Shown: piece by piece, positions 6,734-13,092 of the stretch
Layout of the letters: each line of letters begins with the position of its first letter
Position numbering within the stretch: position 1 is the first letter of the stretch
DNA from: JAVKBW01 sp964352715
GTDB taxonomy: Bacteria > Pseudomonadota > Alphaproteobacteria > UBA8366 > Aestuariispiraceae
Reading direction: 5' to 3'
DNA: 13,766 nt
NCBI GenBank assembly: GCA_964352715.1
Contig: CAYGSU010000087.1
Coordinates: 1 to 13,766 of the forward strand
Program-made: the position numbers and the translations under genes
Notes under the pieces: model-generated
What the model was told of the DNA's origin: nothing
The model's input: the letters and a program-made list of their open reading frames with translations, nothing else
Databases searched by the model: none

Positions 6734-7215
6734 CTCTCGATCGCCGCCTTTCGGCGCGCCACGCTTTCCGCAGGCCAGGTTGTTTCGCGGTCGTAATATC
6801 TTTCGAAGACGGGCAACCCGTCCGAAATATTCAACCAGGGCTGTTTCGATTCGGTATAGATATGGGCATCCGGCGGCATCCGGTCCGGCTCGTCCAGGCT
6901 GCCGACCCGGATGAAGGCGACCTTGTCGCCGGCGCTTCGGTAGTGGCTCCACAGCGCGACGTGGCACTGTGGGCAGCGGGCGAATACCTGGCCGGCGCCG
7001 CTTTCCGACGGCGTGTTGACCATATCCGGCTTGCCTTTCAGCAGCGTGATCCGGCTGGTTTCAACCATGGCATTGAGGGCGAAAGCCGCCCCCGATTCCC
7101 GCTGGCACCAGCGGCAGTGACAGCAGTTCACGAACATCGGCTTTACCGTCACGCGGTAGCGCACGGCGCCGCAGGCGCAGCCGCCGTCATAGGAAGTCTG
7201 TGTGGCGTCAGTCAT
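6730..7215 (-). CDS. GFA/CENP-V family zinc protein
   Basis: A 161-residue protein with the Cys pattern of the glutathione-dependent formaldehyde-activating (GFA/CENP-V, PF04828) fold. GGCACGAVRY provides Cys13 and Cys15. CCHCRWCQRESG provides Cys32, Cys34 and Cys37. RCPQCHVALWS provides Cys81 and Cys84. By analogy with Gfa, Cys13/15/81/84 form the structural zinc site and Cys32/34/37 the second site. The family is broad, and most members have no proven formaldehyde role, so I keep to a family-level call. The ATG at 7215 has AGGGA eight bases upstream. The 168-bp gap upstream is shared with the divergent PAS gene. The last bases overlap the PLP enzyme gene by four, within a CTAG that supplies both TAG stops. 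Confidence 0.9.
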   Translation of the reverse strand: MTDATQTSYDGGCACGAVRYRVTVKPMFVNCCHCRWCQRESGAAFALNAMVETSRITLLKGKPDMVNTPSESGAGQVFARCPQCHVALWSHYRSAGDKVAFIRVGSLDEPDRMPPDAHIYTESKQPWLNISDGLPVFERYYDRETTWPAESVARRKAAIES

Positions 7216-7307
7216 CGTTCTTGTCCCTGTCTGCTTGTTCCGGCGGCACCGCCCGGCGTTCGGTATGTAATGAAATGCTAATAAGTTGCAGTATTCTTTT
7301 GCGGTAT

Positions 7308-7333
7308 TAGGGTAATCACCCTATAAGATTACC
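7308..7333. promoter_or_regulatory. Overlapping inverted repeats with a candidate promoter upstream of the PAS gene
   Basis: TAGGGT (7308-7313) mirrors ACCCTA (7318-7323). GGTAATC (7311-7317) also mirrors GATTACC (7327-7333). The two pairings share bases and exclude each other. A TTGCGG (7299-7304) 17 bases before TATAAG (7322-7327) could be a -35/-10 pair reading toward the PAS gene, which places the first dyad over the spacer and -10 edge, a usual operator position. This is a by-eye call. Confidence 0.4.
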
Positions 7334-7383
7334 ACAATAATTTCTGAATTCCGCCATTTTGTGGCTGTCCACGCAGGTATCAG

Positions 7384-7926
7384 ATGAGCGAACACGACTG
7401 GTTCTATCGGGTATACGAACAGCAGACCGATGCTGATGTTTTCGGTGTCTTCGCGCCGATTGTCCGGCTCTGGCAATCGAAAATCAGCGACGGCAAGCTG
7501 CCTGACTGGTCCGAGTTCGGCTTCGATGATTTTCAGGGCTGGTACGGCCTTGTTTCGCTGGGTGAGATCAAGCCCGACTATTCGGAGATGATCTTCCTGC
7601 TCTGGGGCACCGGCCTGGTCGAGCTGTGGGACAAGGATTACACCGGCAAGGCGATGAAGGAAGACACGGTTCCCGATCACTGGGAAACCATCGAAAAACC
7701 GTATGTCGAAGCAACGGTCAATCTCAAGGGCATCGGGGTTTCCGGCGGCACGCTGGATGTCGTGGGCCGCAATTTCGTCGATGTCACTTATGTCGACCTG
7801 CCGGTCACCCGGTCGGGCAAGGAGCCCTACCTGATGTCGGTCTATCAGCGCGACATGGACAGAACGTCGCTGGAAAAGGCCAACCCGCTCTATTCCTACG
7901 ACGAACCCTACAACCCCCGGATCTGA
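7384..7926 (+). CDS. PAS_5-like PAS domain protein
   Basis: A 180-residue protein resembling the stand-alone PAS_5 (PF07310) proteins that are abundant in Rhodospirillales. The order fits: a helix with VRLWQSKISDGKLPDWSEF (28-45), a DDFQGWYGLVSLGEI stretch, a core strand FLLWGTGLVELWDKDYTGK (71-89) matching the family pattern 'GT..VE..G.D.TG', then later strands (about 120-155) ending in PYLMSVYQRDMD. There is no output domain (no kinase, GGDEF or HTH), so if it senses a ligand it must signal through a partner. No obvious partner is adjacent. It has a weak AGG Shine-Dalgarno. A small hairpin, GTGG-CCAC (7361-7372), lies just before it. The ligand and role are unknown. Confidence 0.72.
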   Translation: MSEHDWFYRVYEQQTDADVFGVFAPIVRLWQSKISDGKLPDWSEFGFDDFQGWYGLVSLGEIKPDYSEMIFLLWGTGLVELWDKDYTGKAMKEDTVPDHWETIEKPYVEATVNLKGIGVSGGTLDVVGRNFVDVTYVDLPVTRSGKEPYLMSVYQRDMDRTSLEKANPLYSYDEPYNPRI

Positions 7927-7930
7927 ACGA

Positions 7931-7947
7931 AACGGGCGACCCCCGTT
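7931..7947. terminator. Short hairpin between convergent PAS and amidase genes
   Basis: AACGGG (7931-7936) pairs with CCCGTT (7942-7947) around a five-base loop, four bases after the PAS stop and 15 before the amidase stop. It has no T-run on either strand, so terminator activity is doubtful. It is listed because it is the only structure in the 35-bp convergent gap. Confidence 0.25.
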
Positions 7948-7961
7948 ACCGAACAGACTGC

Positions 7962-9416
7962 TCAGCGCGACCGGGACGCATGCAGAGGCGGCACCCGGTC
8001 AGCCCAGGGCATCGCCTGTTCCAGCGCCGCGCCGAGGCCGATCAGCAGATGGTCGTTTTGCGGGGCCGAGCCAAGCTGCACGCCAATCGGCAGGCCGGTC
8101 GAATGCAGCGCCAGCGGCAACGACAGGGCCGGCGCACCGGCGACATTGTACGGGAAGCAGTATTGCGTCGCCTTCGACCAGTGCAGCATGTAGTCGATCG
8201 GCGTTTTCGACCCTTCGATGCTGAGGCCGTATTCGCCATGCGGCGGTGACGGCAGGGCACAGGTGGGGCTGAGCATCACATCGTATTGCTGGAAAAACCC
8301 GCCGGCGACGCGCCGGGCCTTGTTCAGCCAGTCCATCGCATCGAAAAATTTGTACGGGTCCATGTCGCGGGACATTTCGTAGAATTTCAGGGTCACCGGT
8401 TCCAGCGTGTCCGGCCCCGGTTTGCGCCCGGTTGCCGCCCCCAGCGCGTCGAGCTTGCGGGAGAAGCCGAAGAACCAGTGCGACGCCATGGCGTGCACGG
8501 CCTCTTCGTGATCGAACGGGAAGCTGACCGGTTCGACCGTATGGCCCATGCCTTCCAGCACCCGCCCGGTCGCCTCGACCGCCGCGACGGTTTCCGGATC
8601 GATCGGCGCATCGGCCATCAGCGGGGCGGTCGCGAGGCCGATTTTCAAAGCCGGCAACGGCGCTTTCAGAAAATCCGCATACGGTTTGTCCGGCCGGCGC
8701 ACGACGAACGGGTCACCCGGAAACGGCACCGCAACGCAATCCATCATCGCCGCCGTATCGCGCATGGTCTTGGTCTGCACGAAATTCATCGACAGGCCGA
8801 AGCCCCATTCGTCCAGCACCGGGCCGGACGAGACCATGCCGCGCGACGGCTTCATGCCGACGCCACCGCTCCAGGCTGCGGGAATGCGGATCGACCCGGC
8901 GATATCAGACCCGTGCGCAATCGGCACGATGCCCGCCGACACCGACGCCGCGCCGCCGCCCGTCGACCCGCCGGCACAATGGCCGAGCTTCCACGGGGTG
9001 GAGGTGTTGCCATACAGCACGTTTTCGGCGGTGCAGGTGATGGAATATTCCGGCGTGTTCGAGCGGCCGAGAATATTGCATCCCGATGCCTTGACCGCCT
9101 GGCAGAAATTGGAGGTGACGTCGGCGACATAGCCTTCGCACAGCCGCGAGCCGAATTCGGTCTTGCGGCCCTTTTCGTGGCCGAGGAAATCCTTGATCAG
9201 AAACGGCACGCCGCGAAATGGCCCGTCGCCGAGGCTGGCCTCGTCCAGATCGTCGATCCGGTCGGGATAGGTTTCGACAACCGCCTTCACCTCGCCGTCA
9301 ACGGCCTCCATCGCCGCCCGTGCGGCCAACGCCAGTTCACGCGGCGAAACCTCGCCTTTCTTCACCAGAGCCGCGAGGCCCAGACCGTCCTGTGACGCGT
9401 ATTCCGCCAGATTCAT
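7962..9416 (-). CDS. Amidase-signature family amidase
   Basis: A 484-residue amidase-signature (AS) enzyme. AS enzymes cleave carboxamide C-N bonds with a Ser-cisSer-Lys triad. The triad can be placed here as Lys75 in PFLIKDF, Ser151 in CAGGSTGGGAASVSAG and Ser175 in GSDIAGSIRIPA. The Ser151-Ser175 spacing of 24 matches FAAH-type numbering (217 and 241). The usual GG before the nucleophile is AG. The C-terminal half has the usual YDVMLSPTCALPSPPHGEYG and PYNVAGAPALSLPLA segments. Length is normal for the family and there is no signal peptide. It is not GatA-like by context (no gatB or gatC), so it is probably catabolic with an unknown amide substrate. A GGGAG site eight bases upstream of the ATG is embedded in a perfect dyad. 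Confidence 0.92.
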   Translation of the reverse strand: MNLAEYASQDGLGLAALVKKGEVSPRELALAARAAMEAVDGEVKAVVETYPDRIDDLDEASLGDGPFRGVPFLIKDFLGHEKGRKTEFGSRLCEGYVADVTSNFCQAVKASGCNILGRSNTPEYSITCTAENVLYGNTSTPWKLGHCAGGSTGGGAASVSAGIVPIAHGSDIAGSIRIPAAWSGGVGMKPSRGMVSSGPVLDEWGFGLSMNFVQTKTMRDTAAMMDCVAVPFPGDPFVVRRPDKPYADFLKAPLPALKIGLATAPLMADAPIDPETVAAVEATGRVLEGMGHTVEPVSFPFDHEEAVHAMASHWFFGFSRKLDALGAATGRKPGPDTLEPVTLKFYEMSRDMDPYKFFDAMDWLNKARRVAGGFFQQYDVMLSPTCALPSPPHGEYGLSIEGSKTPIDYMLHWSKATQYCFPYNVAGAPALSLPLALHSTGLPIGVQLGSAPQNDHLLIGLGAALEQAMPWADRVPPLHASRSR

Positions 9417-9426
9417 GTGTGTTGCT

Positions 9427-9444
9427 CCCGCAATTGATTGCGGG
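9427..9444. promoter_or_regulatory. Perfect 18-bp dyad overlapping the amidase ribosome binding site
   Basis: CCCGCAAT (9427-9434) and ATTGCGGG (9437-9444) are exact inverted copies around TG. On the minus strand the second arm runs into the GGGAG Shine-Dalgarno (complement of 9425-9429). It can act either as an RNA hairpin that hides the RBS or as a DNA operator. Which one is not decided by the sequence. Confidence 0.5.
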
Positions 9445-9519
9445 CAGCCTACGACGGTGCGGGCGGTTGGGAAACCGGCGATGTGCCGGAAAAGGAAAGG
9501 GTCAGGCCGAACCGGTCAG

Positions 9520-9540
9520 CAAAAACTCTCTTCGTTTTTG
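9520..9540 (-). terminator. Weak A/T stem downstream of the FlgC-like gene
   Basis: CAAAAAC (9520-9526) mirrors GTTTTTG (9534-9540) with a seven-base loop, 10 bases after the TAG of the FlgC-like gene on the minus strand. The stem is A/T-rich and has no extra T-run, so it would be a poor intrinsic terminator. It lies between the FlgC-like gene and the amidase dyad. Confidence 0.3.
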
Positions 9541-9550
9541 AGTCTGCGGC

Positions 9551-9961
9551 CTAGGACTTGATGTCCAGCAGGGCGTCCTTGCGTTCGTCTTCGGCGCGGA
9601 TCAGCGCGGCGGCGGCCTTGAAGCCGATTTCCGCCGCCTTGAAATCAACCAGTTCACTGGCGAGATCGACATTCGGCGCCTCGACGAAACCCTGCGCATT
9701 GGCCAGCGTGTTGTTGGGGTCGAAGGCGAGCGACGTGGCGGGCTGGCGCGCCGTCGTGCGGGCCACGGTGCCGCCGGTCGCCAGCGATGATTGCGTCACA
9801 TCCTGCGGCTGGAACGCCTGTTCCGCCGGGTCGGTCGCCCCGGGACGCCCGACGCTACGGGCGTTGGCGATGTTGTTCGCCGTGGTGTTGACGCGAGCAG
9901 ACGCCGCGCGCAGTGCCGACACCGCTGTTTGAAGTGTTGAATCAACCATGATGCCCAGCAT
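9551..9961 (-). CDS. Orphan FlgC-like flagellar basal-body rod protein
   Basis: A 136-residue protein that lines up end to end with FlgC-size rod proteins (about 134 residues). The N-terminal rod motif is present as LQTAVSALRAASARVNTTAN followed by NIANARSVG. The C-terminal part has FDPNNTLANAQGFVEAPNVD followed by LASELVDFKAAEIGFKAAA, matching the 'PNVD..-E-V' signature of FlgC. The Gly-Tyr usually seen after the N-terminal motif is replaced. FlgC normally sits with FlgB and FliE in a flagellar operon and forms the proximal rod; none of these genes is in the window. It may be a diverged extra rod-like protein. The start could also be the ATG at 9949, where the sequence begins MVDSTLQTAV; neither has a strong Shine-Dalgarno. 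Confidence 0.82.
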   Translation of the reverse strand: MLGIMVDSTLQTAVSALRAASARVNTTANNIANARSVGRPGATDPAEQAFQPQDVTQSSLATGGTVARTTARQPATSLAFDPNNTLANAQGFVEAPNVDLASELVDFKAAEIGFKAAAALIRAEDERKDALLDIKS

Positions 9962-10037
9962 ACGCTCAATTTCGCCGCGAGTCAGTGATTTCCGTCACGG
10001 CCTGGCAAGCGTCTGAAACAGGGGGGTGGAAACGACA

Positions 10038-11696
10038 ATGACACAGGATCTTCACGGCCTTGCGGACGCGGCCCAGCCGCTCGCCGAGCCGACGCCGCGC
10101 ACCCTTCGCAAGGCGCGGCACATTCTGGACAACTACTATATCGGCCCGGCCCGGAACCCCGCCGTACTGGAAATCTGGGCCTATACCGACCGGTTTTCCT
10201 ATCAGCCGGGCGAAACCGTGCATCTGCATGTCAGCACCACGGCGGATCGCTGGGACATGGAGATCGCCCGCGACGGCGCTTCCTTTGATCCGGTGATGAC
10301 CGTGCGCGATCTGCCCGGCGTCAGTCACGACACACCGGCGGATTGTTCGATCAATGGATGCAACTGGCCGGTGGCGCACACATTCACCGTGCCGGCGGAC
10401 TGGATATCCGGCGGATATCTGGTCACCCTGACCGGGCATCGTGGCGACCATCGGGTCGAAGAGCATCACATTATCATCGTGCGACCATCATCCGATCAGA
10501 AGCCCGCGCCGATCCTGCTGCTCTGCGCCACCGGCACCTGGCTTTCCTACAATTGCTGGGGCGGATCGAACGCCTATGACGGCATCGCCGGGCCGACGGG
10601 CGACCGGTTTTCACCCCGGCTTTCAACGCAACGGCCCTGGACGCGCGGCTTCTGCAAATTGCCGCAGGGCGCGCCGCGCACGCTGCCCGAAGCCCCGCCG
10701 AAACCGGGCGACATGGTGCGCTACCCGTATATGGAATGGGCGTACGCGTATGGCTATTCGAAGAAGTACGCTTCAGCCGGCTGGGCCAGTTACGAACGGC
10801 ATTTCGTGCAATGGGCCGAACGAAATGGTTACGCTTTCGATGTCGCCACCCTGCACGATCTGCACGAAGACCCGTCGCTGCTGGACGGGTACCGCTGCGC
10901 CGTCTCTGTCGGTCATGATGAATACTGGAGCGGCGCGATGCGCGACGCCGTTGACGCCTGGGTCGAGGCCGGCGGCAAGGCCGCGCGGTTCGCCGGAAAC
11001 TTCCTGTGGCAGACCCGCATCGAGGACGGCGGCAAGACCCAGATCTGCCACAAATACGCCGCCATCGACGACGATCCGGTGATGGGCACGAACGATCAGC
11101 ACCTGTTATCAGGGGCCTGGGAAATACCGGCCATCGACCGGCCCGGCGCGCAGACCTTTGGCGTCAATGCGCTGAAAGGGGTCTATGCCGGTCTGGGCAA
11201 CTGCGTCGGCCGCGGCAGCGACGGGTTCACGATCTACCGGCCGGGCCACTGGGCCTTCGACGGCGCGCATCTCGGTTACGGCGACGTGCTGGGCCGGGAC
11301 TCCCGCATCTATGGCTATGAGGTCGACGGGCTGGACCATGTCGTGCGTGACGGGCTGCCGTACGCGACCGGCACGGACGGCGCGCCGGAAGGGCTGGAAA
11401 TTCTCGCCATGGGCATGGGCACGAATGCCGAGGCCGATCACGGCATCTGGGGCGAAACGCTGTATATCGGTGACGGCGGCGCGATCTGGAAGGCGCAGGC
11501 GCTTTACGGCAAGACCGATGCGGAAACCGTGGACAGCGTCACACGCGGCAACGGCATGATCGTGCATTTCCACAAAGGGAAAGGCGAGGTCTTCACGGCC
11601 GCAACCTGTGAATGGGTGATGGGGCTGACGCGTGGCGACGCCCAGGTCGAACGCATCACCCGCAACGTGCTCGACCGGTTTTCGGCCGAGGCGTAG
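10038..11696 (+). CDS. N,N-dimethylformamidase large-subunit-like protein
   Basis: A 552-residue protein of the N,N-dimethylformamidase beta-subunit family. The N-terminal part (about 40-150) is a beta-sandwich typical of these proteins (EIWAYTDRFSYQPGETVHLHV). The catalytic region starts with ATGTWLSYNCWGGSNAY (164-180) and includes GHDEYWSGAMRDAV, whose Tyr296 is a good candidate for one of the two iron-binding tyrosines described for Paracoccus DMFase. Tyr252 in SYERHFVQW may be the other. The Glu ligand could not be placed by eye. Characterised DMFases pair a larger subunit (about 760 residues) with a small subunit. This protein is shorter and no small-subunit gene is adjacent, so the substrate need not be dimethylformamide. 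The ATG at 10038 is preferred (a GGGGTGG run upstream); GTG at 10026 is the alternative. Confidence 0.8.
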   Translation: MTQDLHGLADAAQPLAEPTPRTLRKARHILDNYYIGPARNPAVLEIWAYTDRFSYQPGETVHLHVSTTADRWDMEIARDGASFDPVMTVRDLPGVSHDTPADCSINGCNWPVAHTFTVPADWISGGYLVTLTGHRGDHRVEEHHIIIVRPSSDQKPAPILLLCATGTWLSYNCWGGSNAYDGIAGPTGDRFSPRLSTQRPWTRGFCKLPQGAPRTLPEAPPKPGDMVRYPYMEWAYAYGYSKKYASAGWASYERHFVQWAERNGYAFDVATLHDLHEDPSLLDGYRCAVSVGHDEYWSGAMRDAVDAWVEAGGKAARFAGNFLWQTRIEDGGKTQICHKYAAIDDDPVMGTNDQHLLSGAWEIPAIDRPGAQTFGVNALKGVYAGLGNCVGRGSDGFTIYRPGHWAFDGAHLGYGDVLGRDSRIYGYEVDGLDHVVRDGLPYATGTDGAPEGLEILAMGMGTNAEADHGIWGETLYIGDGGAIWKAQALYGKTDAETVDSVTRGNGMIVHFHKGKGEVFTAATCEWVMGLTRGDAQVERITRNVLDRFSAEA

Positions 11697-11720
11697 CTGA
11701 CTCGATGATCTCGTAAGATT

Positions 11721-12163
11721 TCAGGCGGCGCGGCGGCGGATTTTCAGCAGACCCAGCCCGGCCATGGCAGCCGCAAACAACGGCAGGGCTGCCGGCAGCG
11801 GCACTTCGGAAACCGTGAAGTCGATATCCAGCGTCGCCGCTGAACTCTGGTTCGTGTTCTCCAGGCTTTCGAACTGAATCGACGCGAAACTGTCGGTTTC
11901 GATCCGCAGGGTCAGCAGATTGCCGACCAGCAGAGACTGTATCGGCGCAACACTGGAGAAAACAAAGCTTCTGACATCGCCCAGAGAGCCGCCAAACGCC
12001 GTGGTCGTATCGGCGACCTGGGTGCCGCTCGCGCTGAAATCCGCCGCCGTGATGACGCCGTCGCCGGAAAACGCGAAGATATCTATTGCAGCCGGGTTGC
12101 TGCCTGTATTCGACACGAAACGGGACAGCGTGAAATTCAGCGTGACGCTGTTGATGGTCGCCG
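11721..12163 (-). CDS. VPLPA-CTERM surface protein, 3' part (5' end lost in assembly gap)
   Basis: About 146 C-terminal residues are readable; the start is inside the N-run. The body is Ser/Thr/Asn/Asp-rich beta-type sequence with no cysteines (for example FSGDGVITAADFSASGTQVA and SFVFSSVAPIQSLLVGN). It ends in a sorting signal: VPLPAALPLF, a hydrophobic helix (AAAMAGLGLL) and a basic KIRRRAA tail, the three-part VPLPA-CTERM pattern (TIGR03370). In known systems such tails are recognised by an exosortase (XrtD type), which sends the protein to the cell surface or an extracellular matrix. No exosortase is in the window. It is convergent with the DMFase-like gene (24-bp gap). The repeat-free body gives no clear function. 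Confidence 0.82.
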
Positions 12164-12263
12164 NNNNNNNNNNNNNNNNNNNNNNNNNNNNNNNNNNNNN
12201 NNNNNNNNNNNNNNNNNNNNNNNNNNNNNNNNNNNNNNNNNNNNNNNNNNNNNNNNNNNNNNN
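12164..12263. other. Assembly gap (100 Ns)
   Basis: Exactly 100 Ns, a size commonly used as a placeholder when the real length is unknown. It removes the 5' end of the VPLPA-CTERM gene and the 3' end of the dioxygenase gene. Genes lying wholly within it cannot be excluded. Confidence 0.99.
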
Positions 12264-12856
12264 AACATCAGCATGCTGCCGGCCGGCCCGGTCGGCGCGA
12301 CGCAACCGCCCTGTTCGGCCAGTTCCGTCACGGTTGCCCGATCCAGGGTCCAGAGCGGGTAGGACGTGGTTTCCAGATCGTGCCCGGCGGCGACAACGCC
12401 GTGCTTGTGACTGCCGGGAAGGAACAGCAGCGGGCCGTTCGCGGCGGTGACGTCATCGAGGAAGACCGCGATGTTCATGGCGCGCGGTTCCGGCATGTCG
12501 TCATCGCGTTTCCAGGTGCCGTAATCCTGATGCCACTGCCAGACATCGCCGTCGAACGCGGCCTTCGCATTCACCTTGTACTGATGCATGTAGACCGGCC
12601 CGTCGAGCACCTGCATCACCGGGTCGATCAGGCGCGGGTGACGGCCGAGCCGCCGGAAGCCCTCGTTATAGGTATGCGCGGCGAAGGCGGTGCGGGCAAC
12701 GCCGGAAGATTCCCGCCAGACTTCTTCCCTCTCCATCGCGTAGACGGCATCGGCCTCGCTTTTAAGCAGGGCGGCTTCCTGCGGCGAAAACCGGTTCGGA
12801 AAGAAAAGGTATCCGTCGCGGTCGAATTGTTCGGTTTCCTGTTGTGTCAAATTCAT
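12264..12856 (-). CDS. PhyH-family Fe(II)/2-oxoglutarate dioxygenase, 5' part (3' end lost in assembly gap)
   Basis: The first 197 residues are readable, up to PAGSMLM, where the N-run begins. It is a phytanoyl-CoA dioxygenase (PhyH) family protein. The N-terminus LTQQETEQFDRDGYLFFPN is typical. The iron-binding HxD pair is His109 and Asp111 in WQWHQDYGTWKRDDDMPEP, and a strand AMNIAVFLDDVTAANGPLLF is followed by LPGSHKHG. The distal His and the Arg that binds 2-oxoglutarate should fall in the gap. The HQDYGTW segment recalls the EctD ectoine hydroxylase motif but differs from it, and no ect gene is nearby, so the substrate is unknown. It is divergent from the second VPLPA-CTERM gene across 236 bp. 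A GGA nine bases before the ATG is its only Shine-Dalgarno candidate. Confidence 0.88.
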
Positions 12857-13082
12857 GAGGCGTTGTCCGGTAATATATAAGATGGTCCCAGACTAGGGCC
12901 GAACCGTCCTTCGGTAAAGCCGCGCCGCCGCAGCCATTTCCCGTCGCCAATCATGCCGACAGGCAAGGAATCTCAGAAAAACACCCGAAAAGCAGTCGAT
13001 TGCGAACGCCTGTTAACAAAAGCATATGCCCATCTATGGCGGACAGGCCGCACAAAGCCTATACAGGCATCAGAATTCAAAT

Positions 13083-13086
13083 GGAG
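13083..13086 (+). promoter_or_regulatory. Ribosome binding site of the second VPLPA-CTERM gene
   Basis: GGAG lies six bases before the ATG at 13093, supporting that start over the upstream frame beginning at 13026. Confidence 0.8.
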
Positions 13087-13092
13087 ACTACA

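Noticed and set aside
8286..9395. A 369-codon plus-strand frame antisense to the amidase
   Set aside because: It is His/Arg-rich without domains; the amidase triad on the other strand explains the open frame.
12857..13092. A promoter for the second VPLPA-CTERM gene (TTGCGA, 17 bases, CATATG at 13000-13028)
   Set aside because: Spacing is right but the -10 matches only half of the consensus, and other weak candidates exist nearby, so no promoter was called.
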